Shown in pieces: positions 36,437-45,541 of a stretch of 64,000 bases of DNA. The position numbers and the translations under genes are program-made. The stretch spans positions 47,320-111,319 of the forward strand of contig NZ_VDFP01000006.1 of assembly GCF_009600985.1 (NCBI RefSeq), in the 5' to 3' direction. Source of the DNA: Companilactobacillus halodurans (GTDB taxonomy: Bacteria > Bacillota > Bacilli > Lactobacillales > Lactobacillaceae). The notes beneath the pieces were generated by a model that saw nothing but the letters and a program-made list of their open reading frames with translations, had not been told where the DNA came from and searched no databases. The stretch's first letter is position 1; every line of letters begins with the position of its first letter.

Positions 36437-36715
36437 CTAGTCAGCTGAGACATTTGCCCCGTCACTTGTGGCGTCTGCTTTCACGTCTGCTGGCTTGTCT
36501 GGAGCCTTTTCAACTGTAAAGCCTGGAACGTCTACCTTTTCTGATTCAAGTCCGGTTGTTGCATCCTTGAAAGAAATTTTATAATCACCATCTGCAACAG
36601 TTGTGCCACCGGTTAGGCCAGTGATTACAGTAGATAAATCACCTTTAGTTCCTTCAACAACTTTTTTGCCAGTCTTGTCGTAAATAATTTCTATTTGATT
36701 AGTTCTGTCTGCCAT
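36437..36715 (-). CDS. Small Ig-like tail/decoration protein
   Basis: 92 residues, all-beta in character (EIIYDKTGKKVVEGT, GDYKISFKDATTG). The last 20 residues, DKPADVKADATSDGANVSAD, closely resemble the C-terminus of the tail tube protein upstream and the frameshifted C-terminus of the capsid protein. It probably decorates the tail or head. Not assigned to a named family. Confidence 0.7.
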   Translation of the reverse strand: MADRTNQIEIIYDKTGKKVVEGTKGDLSTVITGLTGGTTVADGDYKISFKDATTGLESEKVDVPGFTVEKAPDKPADVKADATSDGANVSAD

Positions 36716-36741
36716 ATTTGAATACTTCCTTTAATTATTTT

Positions 36742-37530
36742 TTAGCTAGATGAAACATCTGCACCTGTCCCGGTTGCCTCAGATTGAACATTTTGCGGTT
36801 CTTCTGGAGCTTTTTCACTGCCAGTATCATCGTCAACAGGCTTGTAAGCTGGTCCCATCACATCTTCACCGGTAGTTGTGTCTTGAACCTCAATAGTGTC
36901 ATCGTCAACAGTGTTATCAACGAAGTCACCATTATCATCAACACCCAAATCAGTACCATGTGAGAAGTTATAGAACTTGGCTAGGTCATCCAAAATACCA
37001 TCATCAAGATCTTCTTCATCAAGCTCGAATGCATTTTCATCTGAATTGATTGCACGTTCCATACCATTGACTTCGAATTGGAGATTGGATGTCATTGTTC
37101 CACCCAATGCTTCTGTGTTAGGAAGGTTGGGAACAAAACTTTGTGAGAATTGTGCTTGAATCTTACGATGCGGCTTAGTACCGTGCATTGTGTTTAGATC
37201 CATTCTCCATAGACCAATTAATTCACCCTTTTCCCAGGCTGCATATAAGTCCCAATACAAATCTTTCTTGTTCTTTTCCGGAGCAGAAAAGATTACATCT
37301 ACAGTACGTTGTTGGTTGATTGAGCCGACACCTTTAATATTGGCCCTCTTAGTTGCTGTAGATTGTAATGTACGTGTATTAGTTCCTGATGTGGCACCCT
37401 GGAGTCCTAAAATATGAATCTTATTTGTTAGTGGTTCGTGCTTGATACGTTTGTAAAGATAAATAATGTTATCGGCATCACGGCCACGAACTTCAGCTTT
37501 AAACTTGTTGGATACTGCTGTATCTACCAT
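36742..37530 (-). CDS. Major tail tube protein
   Basis: 262 residues; typical siphophage tail tube order and content: IHILGLQGATSGTNTRT, a DVIFSAPEKNKKDLYWDLYAAWEKG-like stretch split by loops, and FEVNGMERA. An acidic linker (residues 170-240) leads to a C-terminal EEPQNVQSEATGTGADVSSS tail shared with the next gene and the capsid extension. It polymerises into the tail tube. Preceded by the tail terminator gene. Confidence 0.82.
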   Translation of the reverse strand: MVDTAVSNKFKAEVRGRDADNIIYLYKRIKHEPLTNKIHILGLQGATSGTNTRTLQSTATKRANIKGVGSINQQRTVDVIFSAPEKNKKDLYWDLYAAWEKGELIGLWRMDLNTMHGTKPHRKIQAQFSQSFVPNLPNTEALGGTMTSNLQFEVNGMERAINSDENAFELDEEDLDDGILDDLAKFYNFSHGTDLGVDDNGDFVDNTVDDDTIEVQDTTTGEDVMGPAYKPVDDDTGSEKAPEEPQNVQSEATGTGADVSSS

Positions 37531-37590
37531 TTCAATTCCTCTTTTCTAATAATTTACATAAAAAAAGACACCCATTTTATAAATGAATGT

Positions 37591-37995
37591 CTAAATAATT
37601 AATTTTTCTGTAATGTGATAATCAAATGTAATTGTTACATGTCTCAGCGATTTAGAAGTTGAATTATCAATTGTTTCTGATGATTGATTAAACGCATAAG
37701 ATTGGCAATTGTAATTGGACAATCTCAAATACTTGAGATACTCACGGATACTAAATAATGTATCCATCATCAAGCCATGATCGTTATCAACATCATCAAA
37801 GTAGTCAACATAAAGCGTATATGTAGAACGCTGTTCATTCTTAGCACGCTCTGCATCAATATTTTGACCACTTGAAACAATAATTTGAGGATATTCATTA
37901 CTGTCAACTGCATCTAAATCTAATATATGTATATCCGTAATAATCTCTAACGTTCTGATTGCTGATTGCAACATGTCATGTTGTGGTGAAATCAA
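37591..37995 (-). CDS. Tail terminator / minor tail protein
   Basis: 134 residues, small alpha/beta protein (IITDIHILDLDAVDSNEYPQ split in the middle). Position between an HK97 gp10-like protein and the tube protein matches the tail terminator (gpU-like) slot. TTG start at 37995 after GTAGGTG; an internal ATG seven codons later is possible. The assignment rests mainly on gene order. Confidence 0.65.
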   Translation of the reverse strand: MISPQHDMLQSAIRTLEIITDIHILDLDAVDSNEYPQIIVSSGQNIDAERAKNEQRSTYTLYVDYFDDVDNDHGLMMDTLFSIREYLKYLRLSNYNCQSYAFNQSSETIDNSTSKSLRHVTITFDYHITEKLII

Positions 37996-38003
37996 TTAAT
38001 CAC

Positions 38004-38483
38004 CTACTTTATCGATTTTTTAATAATCTCATCTGAGTACTTATCTACATCTAAATTCATCCCTGAATCATGCATAACGTGATGGGCAGGGTAATTTTTA
38101 TTCTTCAAACCATATTCGAAGGCCTGGATATACTCATATCCTTCTTTAGATTCAGCATTAGCATAGATATCCGACTTCATACCGTCTTTGCTTGGATGCT
38201 TGACCACTGACTTCCACAAATTACCATGTCCTACATAGCCAGATTTTGAATGATATTGGCGCTCTTTGATTAACTTTTGAGCACCGTCAACTTCATCATT
38301 AGCAATCCTATCAACGGCCTTAGGCACATTGACTTTGAGTCGCGCTTTATCTTTAAGTACCATCTCTGCCAAATCAGAATTGCCAGATTGTTTTAGTGAT
38401 CTAGCCATAGCAATTAGTGGATCGCTAAAATTATCCTTAGCTTGAACTCTGACTACCGGTACATGCTCATTATTCCAAGCCAT
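38004..38483 (-). CDS. HK97 gp10-like tail completion protein
   Basis: 159 residues with a middle HSKSGYVGHGNLWKSVVKH and YEYIQAFEYGLKNKNYPAH, close in layout to the HK97-gp10 family that joins tail to connector. The ATG overlaps the stop of the preceding connector gene. Confidence 0.75.
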   Translation of the reverse strand: MAWNNEHVPVVRVQAKDNFSDPLIAMARSLKQSGNSDLAEMVLKDKARLKVNVPKAVDRIANDEVDGAQKLIKERQYHSKSGYVGHGNLWKSVVKHPSKDGMKSDIYANAESKEGYEYIQAFEYGLKNKNYPAHHVMHDSGMNLDVDKYSDEIIKKSIK

Positions 38484-38806
38484 TAGCTTTTCACCTCGGT
38501 ATCACCACAATAAATGTCAGTTTTAAAATGATGTTTTCTAATTTGTGCAATTTGTAAAACATGTGAATTATTTTCTTGATAATCCTCAATAAAAGCTATC
38601 TTATCAGCGTTATAAATACCTTCTAATCTGATTACATATGAATGGTTGTATTGCCTTCCAATAGCATTATTTTGAGACTGTGAGCCATTCAATTCAGTAA
38701 CTCTTGCACCTCTTACAATTTGTTCATTATAAACTACTCGATGATCTAGGATATCGGTATTCCTTTTATTTGATTTAGTCAATAAAACTACATCTCTTAT
38801 AATCAA
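38483..38806 (-). CDS. Head closure protein
   Basis: 107 residues, beta-rich (HSYVIRLEGIYNADKIAF, HVLQIAQIRKHHFKTDIY), in the slot of the head-tail joining (head closure) protein after the gp6-like adaptor. TTG start that overlaps the upstream TGA (TTGA), so translation is coupled; no ATG is available nearby. Assigned by order. Confidence 0.65.
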   Translation of the reverse strand: MIIRDVVLLTKSNKRNTDILDHRVVYNEQIVRGARVTELNGSQSQNNAIGRQYNHSYVIRLEGIYNADKIAFIEDYQENNSHVLQIAQIRKHHFKTDIYCGDTEVKS

Positions 38807-39159
38807 TCGAACGTCACTATCCTCCCACGGTTATCACTACCCTTTAGATTGTCTAAATATCTGTTTAATTGAGGATAGAACTGTTCAATATCATTGCTGT
38901 TATAAGAATAAGATAGACCTTCTTCACTAGAAGATTTCGTACCTTCTGAACCAGCTTTAGTGAACTTAGCCTCGGCCATTTGAGTAATGATACCTTTCAA
39001 AACGTCTGGCAGAGTATCTCGTCCAATATACAATTCAACTTCTTGCATAGCTTGATTGATATATATTTTAAAGATATCGTCCATTTCATCATTCTTGATA
39101 TGCTTTAAAGTTTTGAAATCTTTAAGGATTGAATCTTCAATTTTAACTTCATCAGCCAT
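38803..39159 (-). CDS. Head-tail adaptor (gp6-like connector)
   Basis: 118 residues, helical, with IYINQAMQEVELYIGRD near residue 32 and SYSYNSNDIEQFYPQLNRYL near the C-terminus, as in phage head-tail connector proteins. First gene after the capsid; ATG preceded by AGGGGGTGA, which lies just after the stop of the capsid frameshift extension. Confidence 0.78.
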   Translation of the reverse strand: MADEVKIEDSILKDFKTLKHIKNDEMDDIFKIYINQAMQEVELYIGRDTLPDVLKGIITQMAEAKFTKAGSEGTKSSSEEGLSYSYNSNDIEQFYPQLNRYLDNLKGSDNRGRIVTFD

Positions 39160-39170
39160 TAAATCACCCC

Positions 39171-39275
39171 CTACTCAGCTGAAATAATGGCACCATCTGT
39201 AGTAGCTACCGACTTCACGTTAGTTGGTTTATCCGGACTAGTTTTATCGCCATCCGAACTTGATGGCGGATCTAT
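39171..39275 (-). CDS. Frameshift-accessible C-terminal extension of the capsid protein
   Basis: The capsid ORF ends AAG TCA AAA TAG. Slipping back one base on AAAA before the stop gives a frame of 34 codons, reading IDPPSSSDGDKTSPDKP then TNVKSVATTDGAIISAE and a TAG. That end matches the C-termini of the tube protein and of the small Ig-like protein, so the frame is very unlikely to be chance. It has no start codon or ribosome-binding site of its own. The extended capsid would be 376 residues. A sequencing error or a recent indel is the alternative. Confidence 0.65.
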   Translation of the reverse strand: MDPPSSSDGDKTSPDKPTNVKSVATTDGAIISAE

Positions 39276-40300
39276 TTTGACTTCGTAGATCCAGATAATA
39301 GAACTTGTGCTTGGAACAATTCATCAGGACTAGCAAGAGTTGGCAATGATGTAGCAGCTGCCTTTGTCCATGTACCCACAGGATCATGTCCTTCTTCATA
39401 CATTGTGGCAAAGATATTCCCAACCATCATGTCGTTACTGTTTCCTGACATAAGACGGCTTTCTTCAGGAGTTGGTCCATAAAGTGTTTCACCCAAAGTA
39501 TTATCATCAAACATGACAAATTTGTCTTCTGGGAAGAATCGTTCTTTAGTATATGATCCTGTTGCGCTTTGTGCACGGTACTTTCTGTCATAAGTAACGA
39601 TAACAGGTAATCCGAGGCTTTGCATAATTTGATTTAATGATCCATCAGATGGAATTACACCCAAACTCTTAAATAGTGCTTTGATTGAGCTGTTTTCTTC
39701 CAAAGCTTGGAGAACTTTTCTTGATGTCAAAGCTCTAGTTGGCACGATATCCAAAGTATTAACCCAAGCTTTAATATCTGAAATTGGATCACTTGATGGG
39801 TCATCCCATGACTTAGTAACAGTTACTTGATGTTCCTTAGGTAAGTCGTAATCAATCTTCCAGCTAGAATCAGCATCATCAGGTAAAACAACACCGTTGG
39901 CAAGTAATTGCATACGCATTAATTCAACACGAGCTTGCACACCTTCTACCATATGGTCGGTGTCGTTGTAAACCAATTGAGTTAAGTATTGTTGTTCTTG
40001 TGGGTTTCTTGGATTTCTAAGTGCTACCAAATCTTTTTCTTTAAGTTGAATCTTACGTTTGATATAGCCTAGTTCTGCATAACGTCTATCAGCTTCACGG
40101 CTTCCAATTTGTGCTTCACTATCGAATGATGACATTGGAGCTATTACAGGTGTTGTATATCTATCTTCAAGAATTTCAACATCTAGACTTAATACTTTTC
40201 TTGATGGAAATAGTGAATCGCCTAAATATGCAGGATATTGACGATTATTAACGTATGAAAGCACATCTCTTTGATTGAATAAATCTAAAATTTCTGGCAT
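39272..40300 (-). CDS. Major capsid protein, lambda gpE type
   Basis: 342 residues. Features of the gpE-like capsid family: YPAYLGDSLFPSRKV near the N-terminus, APMSSFDSEAQIGSREA near residue 53, LPVIVTYDRKYRA near residue 230, and a C-terminal region GPTPEESRLMSGN with MYEEGHDPVGTW. It forms the icosahedral shell. It follows scaffold and decoration genes. A minor longer form through -1 frameshifting is likely (see 39171). Confidence 0.9.
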   Translation of the reverse strand: MPEILDLFNQRDVLSYVNNRQYPAYLGDSLFPSRKVLSLDVEILEDRYTTPVIAPMSSFDSEAQIGSREADRRYAELGYIKRKIQLKEKDLVALRNPRNPQEQQYLTQLVYNDTDHMVEGVQARVELMRMQLLANGVVLPDDADSSWKIDYDLPKEHQVTVTKSWDDPSSDPISDIKAWVNTLDIVPTRALTSRKVLQALEENSSIKALFKSLGVIPSDGSLNQIMQSLGLPVIVTYDRKYRAQSATGSYTKERFFPEDKFVMFDDNTLGETLYGPTPEESRLMSGNSNDMMVGNIFATMYEEGHDPVGTWTKAAATSLPTLASPDELFQAQVLLSGSTKSK

Positions 40301-40304
40301 TAAA

Positions 40305-40622
40305 TTAAGCCTCCTCTAAATTTGAAAATGTAATTCGTTTTAGCGCCGCCACTGCTTCGGCAGTTGGTGCAACTGGCAAACGTTTGGCATTAATGAAGCC
40401 ATCAACGATCCCTGAAACTAATTCAGGTCCATGTGACACATCTACCTCGTTTAAAGTAACTGCGTGAGCTTTCGCATCGTTAGATGGAACAATTGAGCCA
40501 GCAGGTAGTACACCATTAACCACTCCTGGAGTAGTAGCATCTACCTTAGTGGAAAATGCTACATACTTCTCACTATCTAAAAAATTGAGTTCATCTACAT
40601 GAACATTTTTTTCATAAAACAT
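40305..40622 (-). CDS. Probable head decoration protein
   Basis: 105 residues, with VNGVLPAGSIVPSNDAKAHAV, a common pattern for small capsid-stabilising proteins that accompany gpE-type capsids. Located between scaffold and capsid, 4 bp from the capsid start. Assigned by order and by this motif; not certain. Confidence 0.65.
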   Translation of the reverse strand: MFYEKNVHVDELNFLDSEKYVAFSTKVDATTPGVVNGVLPAGSIVPSNDAKAHAVTLNEVDVSHGPELVSGIVDGFINAKRLPVAPTAEAVAALKRITFSNLEEA

Positions 40623-40633
40623 AGTTTATCCTC

Positions 40634-41305
40634 CTATTTTCTTAATTTTGACCAAGGATTATTGTTCAATCCTTGACCTTGCTTATTTGCCATTTCAGCA
40701 AATTTGGAGCCAATATCTTCAGTATGTTCACTACCACCAGTTTGAGGTGTCTTTCCACCCTTAGTAGCTTCGAGAACGCCCTTATGAACAGCTTCACTAA
40801 ATGCCTTCTTAAATTCTTTGACATTTTTTGTACGCTTATCCTCATGAAGATCGCTCAACATACTGGCAAAACTTGTAGGTAATCCGTTCTCGGATAATTT
40901 TGTTGTCGTATCAGATAAGGCATCACGCTGATTTAAGGCTTGTTCTCTTTTATTAAGTTTGTCTTCACGTTCCTTTGTATCAGCTTCGATACGCTCTTCA
41001 TCAGTCATTTTGGCTCTATTAGCGCCTTTTTGTTCTGCTTCGCTTAACAAATTAGGTAGTTTGCTAGTCTTATATTCATTAACAGCACTACCGATCAATT
41101 TTCGCAATTCAGAGCGAGTGAACATCTTGCCGTCATCTTCACCATCAGAACTGTCTTTATCATTCTCTTTGCCTGATTCATCGGAACTGTTGTCAGAATT
41201 TTCATTTTCTGGGCCTTTGCTGCCCTCGTTATCTGATCCGTTTCCGCCTTCCTCAGAAAAGAATTGCAAATTTAGTTTGATTGGTTCTTGTAATAGTGAT
41301 TTCAT
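40634..41305 (-). CDS. Capsid scaffolding protein (DUF4355-like)
   Basis: 223 residues: starts with a LNLQFFSEEGG stretch, then a low-complexity acidic Ser/Asp/Glu/Asn region, then a charged coiled coil (residues 100-150) and a Gly/Lys C-terminus. This is the typical scaffold layout in Firmicute siphophages; it guides capsid assembly and leaves the head. The 150-bp gap before it (41306-41458) holds only a weak hairpin (41405-41425). Confidence 0.82.
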   Translation of the reverse strand: MKSLLQEPIKLNLQFFSEEGGNGSDNEGSKGPENENSDNSSDESGKENDKDSSDGEDDGKMFTRSELRKLIGSAVNEYKTSKLPNLLSEAEQKGANRAKMTDEERIEADTKEREDKLNKREQALNQRDALSDTTTKLSENGLPTSFASMLSDLHEDKRTKNVKEFKKAFSEAVHKGVLEATKGGKTPQTGGSEHTEDIGSKFAEMANKQGQGLNNNPWSKLRK

Positions 41306-41458
41306 ACTTAGATTCCTCCATACTTTTAAGTGGTATAACTTTTATTCATCAGTTGTTTTTTTACGCCAGCAACCAACAAAAATGGCAATAAAAAAAGCCA
41401 TACATTAGCATGACTACTCAAAATTATTTATATATATACATCAGACATATTTTGCCTT

Positions 41459-42430
41459 CTATAAGCTATCTAGTTCTTCACTAACATCATGATCAGAAGT
41501 ATCCCAATCGTTTTTATCATTGGCTTCAATCACAGTGCATTGACAGTTATAATGCATCAAAGGAAAATTAACGCCTTCCTTTGCGTCTTTAACATCATAT
41601 ATATTTCCATCTAAATCAGCACAATCTTTACATGTATTAGGTGCTTCGAGTGAAATAAACTTATATTTCTTAACTTTGTCACTCTTTAGCTTTTCCAATC
41701 TTGTTCTGTTTAACGCCTGTCCAGTAGCGGTTCGAATCATGCCAGCAGCTCTGCCCATTTGACCATTAGTAGCTTTATGGCCACCAGTCAAAATATTTGC
41801 CACTTCCTTTTGCCAATTAAGAGAATCCTTTGGTGATTTAGCAGCTCTTTCAGCGACATCCCTAACCTTACGAATAGTTTGAAGTGTCTGCTTATTAATT
41901 GAGCTAAACATATCAGAATCAACGTGACGATCTAACACAGCGTTGCGTGCTGTCCGTTGCAATATAGAATCAATATTCATTGATCGTTTTGATTGACGAT
42001 TATAAGTATTGATTTTTTTCTTTGCACTTTTATAGTTCTTTGAGTTAACTACATCAGGGATGTTCTGCGTGCTTACACTCAATTGCAACTTTTGAGCCAC
42101 CATCTGTTTAACAAACTCTTGAGTAACCTTAGCAATTAACACATCACCGTTGGTTTTCAAACGATTACCTTTGAATGCTGTCTTAATGGTAGCCTGGTCA
42201 TCTTTACCGACATTACTAAACGTGTCTTTCAAATTGGATAAGAAGTTTGCTATCTCATCAGGATTAGCTTTACCATTCCAATTTGAATTGTTAGCAATAA
42301 AGGCAGCAATCATATCAATAACATTTGATTGTGTATTTTTATAAAGCTGTTCAATCTGCTTCACACGCTCATCTTGCTTACCATAAATAGCCTGAGCAAT
42401 TGCTATAGCTTGCTTTTCAGTAAGTTTCAT
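41459..42430 (-). CDS. Head morphogenesis protein, MuF/SPP1 gp7-like
   Basis: 323 residues. Long helical N-terminal part, then a C-terminal MuF domain with RTATGQALNRTRLE, APNTCKDCADLDG and FPLMHYNCQCTV (paired cysteines and histidine). Such minor head proteins bind portal and DNA and are packed in the procapsid. The ATG overlaps the portal stop. Confidence 0.85.
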   Translation of the reverse strand: MKLTEKQAIAIAQAIYGKQDERVKQIEQLYKNTQSNVIDMIAAFIANNSNWNGKANPDEIANFLSNLKDTFSNVGKDDQATIKTAFKGNRLKTNGDVLIAKVTQEFVKQMVAQKLQLSVSTQNIPDVVNSKNYKSAKKKINTYNRQSKRSMNIDSILQRTARNAVLDRHVDSDMFSSINKQTLQTIRKVRDVAERAAKSPKDSLNWQKEVANILTGGHKATNGQMGRAAGMIRTATGQALNRTRLEKLKSDKVKKYKFISLEAPNTCKDCADLDGNIYDVKDAKEGVNFPLMHYNCQCTVIEANDKNDWDTSDHDVSEELDSL

Positions 42431-44085
42431 TACTTACCACCGCCAAACAAACCTTTAATCTTATCTAAAATGGTTGAGCTTGAATTAGCTTGGTCGGGCT
42501 TGCTTTGGTCGGGCTTGCTACTGTCAATCGTTTTAATTGGATCAGGCGTTTGAACTCGATTAAATACTTTCTGCATTGGATCGCTATTGAGTTCTCGCTT
42601 GTTCTCATCATCAACACGTTGCTGCTCTGTTTCTGGTGAAATGCCTGTATACTTCTCAACAACTTCCCGAATAGTTTGATCTGACTCAGTACCCAGATTA
42701 GCAAGTATTTGAGCATTTTGAAGTGTTTCTTGGTCATTCTTAGGTAAGTTAGGTGTATATATGATTTGATAGTTCTCCACGTCTTCTGCATGAGCTATTT
42801 GACCAGTAACTTCCAAATAGTTTCCAAGGAGTCTAAGACGCCTCATAAGACCACGTGTATATAAACTCTCTTGAATGGAACGCTCTTGATCACTACCCCA
42901 AAGCTTATAAAGGATTGCAACACCAGATGAATTAGAAGAAAAACTTTCGTCTGATGTATCGGGCGTATTTGTGTCCATATGAATTTGAGCACGAATTAGG
43001 TCAACATATACTTTCCATTCGGCCACATTTAAATCCTTAGTAACGTAACCAACATCTGGCTGAATCACGGTGTTGCCATTGTCACCGATATTTTGCTGTA
43101 CATCAGGTTGCAACCACATAATTGCATTCTTGCGGTCGATTTGTGGGTGCTTTGGCTCTTCACCGTCAGCATCACTAATATCAAAATTGCCAATAATTTT
43201 CAAAATAGCATTAGCAAAATCTTCTTGTGAATTGGCCATTTCCGATACAGCTTTATCAATGGCATCAATTTTGTCGAGTGAGGCTTCCCAGTCGCCCATG
43301 CGTTCGTCATTATTAATATATTCAGTCAATGGAACGCCAAAAAAGTAGTGTTCATCAACGTGATCAAATACTAAATCAGTTCCAGGAGTTTCACCATCAT
43401 TGAAATAATAAATGGCGTCGTCTGTATATACTTCTGCATAATATTTTGGCTTATTCATGTACTCAATAAGATAATATCTAACGCCAAATAACGAATGCTG
43501 CTCGATTGATGAATCATAAACAATAAATGCATTAGCTGGGTCAATCGGTCTGATTGCTACATCATTTGTGCCTTCTTTGACATACTCAAGCTCATAAGCT
43601 CGACCGGTAATACTTAGATTCTTCTTCATCACTTTTTCGTGATAACTTTCATCGTTTCGACTATTAAAATTATCTAATGCATTTTTTAAATCCTCATCGT
43701 TACTATCATCTTTATTGTATTGAAACTTGATAGGATTACCGACAGAATAACCAACACGTGTATTAGTGATGAACTTAGGAAATCCAAAAGTAACACGGTT
43801 GTCAGCTCTGCTACTTGATATATTTGTATTAGCAAAATGAATGTCATTTTCACCTTTGTAATAGCGTTCAAGCTCCAATATTCTAGGCAGTTGATATTGA
43901 TAATGTTGAGTAACAAAATACTGCAACACTTCTTTAATTTTCTCGGGATCGTTCTTAATTTCATTCCAATCATCAGCTGGCATTGTGTATTGCTTGTTAG
44001 CTTTGAGTAAACCGCCAACCCAACGCTTACCATTTAGCATATGGATTGATTGCCCTAGTGCATACGGGTCTGTATCTGTTGCCAT
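42430..44085 (-). CDS. Portal protein, SPP1 gp6-like
   Basis: 551 residues from ATG 44085 (AAAGGAG nine bases upstream; another ATG two codons earlier is too close to that site). Seen: RILELERYYKGENDI, RVTFGFPKFITNTRVGYSVG near residue 95, and acidic, Asn/Gln-rich C-terminus with short repeats (SKPDQSKPDQ). The dodecameric portal is the DNA channel of the head. It follows the large terminase by 17 bases. Confidence 0.92.
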   Translation of the reverse strand: MATDTDPYALGQSIHMLNGKRWVGGLLKANKQYTMPADDWNEIKNDPEKIKEVLQYFVTQHYQYQLPRILELERYYKGENDIHFANTNISSSRADNRVTFGFPKFITNTRVGYSVGNPIKFQYNKDDSNDEDLKNALDNFNSRNDESYHEKVMKKNLSITGRAYELEYVKEGTNDVAIRPIDPANAFIVYDSSIEQHSLFGVRYYLIEYMNKPKYYAEVYTDDAIYYFNDGETPGTDLVFDHVDEHYFFGVPLTEYINNDERMGDWEASLDKIDAIDKAVSEMANSQEDFANAILKIIGNFDISDADGEEPKHPQIDRKNAIMWLQPDVQQNIGDNGNTVIQPDVGYVTKDLNVAEWKVYVDLIRAQIHMDTNTPDTSDESFSSNSSGVAILYKLWGSDQERSIQESLYTRGLMRRLRLLGNYLEVTGQIAHAEDVENYQIIYTPNLPKNDQETLQNAQILANLGTESDQTIREVVEKYTGISPETEQQRVDDENKRELNSDPMQKVFNRVQTPDPIKTIDSSKPDQSKPDQANSSSTILDKIKGLFGGGK

Positions 44086-44101
44086 TAACATCAGCTCCTT
44101 T

Positions 44102-45541
44102 CTAATTAATTAGTCCTAGATTTCTTAAACTCTTAATTTGTTGCTTTCTGTTTTGACTGTGGTTATTAGTTTCCATTGACATAACTGATTCAGCAACACC
44201 AGTTAAAGCATCTGAAGCATCATCATGCAGATTCTTACCAGCACGTTGATACTTCTTGATTGCATCAAAAAAGACTGGAAAACGTGACTTCCAGTCCTCA
44301 GGATAATGCATATGTTCTTCTACCCAACTCGAATTAGATAGAATACGTGCATCCTTATTTTGACTATTGTGAAACCAATTAATAACAGTACGATTTGTTT
44401 TATACTCATTCTTTAATTTGGTATCAACCTGACGTGCAAATCCTTTACCACCATTGTTAGATTCAATTCTAGCAAGGTTAACCTTATTTCGGTAATAACT
44501 TTCAGTAACCAAAGATTCAGTGACTTCCATTGGTTCCTGTGTCATGACCACATCTAATATATAGGGTTCTTGCTTGTACATCCCATATACGATTGATACA
44601 AGATAATCACTACCCTCATCAGCAGTATCACAATATGCATAGATACCACTGAACTCAGGTTGTTTCGTGTATGTATTGAACTTCTGATATAAAGTACCCT
44701 TCAAGTCAATTGGCTCTTGCTGGTAGTTAGCAGCTGCAATTTCAGGGCTCATGACCGATGTCTTTTGCTTGTATTCAGCAAGTGATAGGACATCATCACA
44801 CAACATCGTTCCATCATCTTGTAGAGCCTTCATGTTAATATGTTTGACCTTGTATCCAGCTTTCGGCATCTCAGTCAGCACACGTCCAGCCAGATCGCCA
44901 CTGGCCCACCGTGTCATGATGATTAAAACTTTGCCACCTTTTTCAAGACGTGAAAGCATTGTATCAATGTACCAATGATAAATATCATCTAATCGATTAG
45001 CGTTATTAGCTTCTTGAGCTGACTTGATAACATCATCAATAATAATTAGATCAGCACCAAAACCAGTGGCCGTACCACTTGGTGATGTAGCAAGGTAGTT
45101 GTTAACCGGACTGCCTTCAAGACTCCACATATTCATAGCAGCATCACCATATTTAATGTGAGTGTCTGGAAAAATATCATTATAAACAAGTATGTTGTCA
45201 TCGGCTTTAACTTCTTGAATGGTATTACGAACTGACTTAGAAAATACAGTGGATAACGTTTCATTATATGATCCAGTCATGATTCTTTCAGTGCCATCCC
45301 TTCCAAGTAGCCACTCAACATAATTGGTGGCCGTCAAAGACTTTCCATGTCGTGGTGGTTCATTAACTACTAGTATTTGATCATCGCTAGTTAAGAATTC
45401 TTCCAAATCATTACATAAATCAACCAAGTATGTACGGTTGGGTTTATAAAAGTCAGGCATTCTCAACTTGCAAAAATCAAAAAAATGTCTTCTTGCTAAT
45501 TCAATCTCTGCACCACGTCTGATCCAGTCACTTCTGTTCAT
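44102..45541 (-). CDS. Terminase large subunit
   Basis: 479 residues. ATPase domain: Walker A in VVNEPPRHGKSLTAT near residue 65, Walker B near LIIIDDVIK (residue 170), and a coupling motif IIMTRWASGDLAGR. The C-terminal nuclease part begins near residue 300 with acidic residues in YAYCDTADEGSD. It packages DNA into the head. ATG at 45541 is preferred over TTG two codons upstream. It overlaps the small subunit gene by 14 bases. Confidence 0.94.
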   Translation of the reverse strand: MNRSDWIRRGAEIELARRHFFDFCKLRMPDFYKPNRTYLVDLCNDLEEFLTSDDQILVVNEPPRHGKSLTATNYVEWLLGRDGTERIMTGSYNETLSTVFSKSVRNTIQEVKADDNILVYNDIFPDTHIKYGDAAMNMWSLEGSPVNNYLATSPSGTATGFGADLIIIDDVIKSAQEANNANRLDDIYHWYIDTMLSRLEKGGKVLIIMTRWASGDLAGRVLTEMPKAGYKVKHINMKALQDDGTMLCDDVLSLAEYKQKTSVMSPEIAAANYQQEPIDLKGTLYQKFNTYTKQPEFSGIYAYCDTADEGSDYLVSIVYGMYKQEPYILDVVMTQEPMEVTESLVTESYYRNKVNLARIESNNGGKGFARQVDTKLKNEYKTNRTVINWFHNSQNKDARILSNSSWVEEHMHYPEDWKSRFPVFFDAIKKYQRAGKNLHDDASDALTGVAESVMSMETNNHSQNRKQQIKSLRNLGLIN

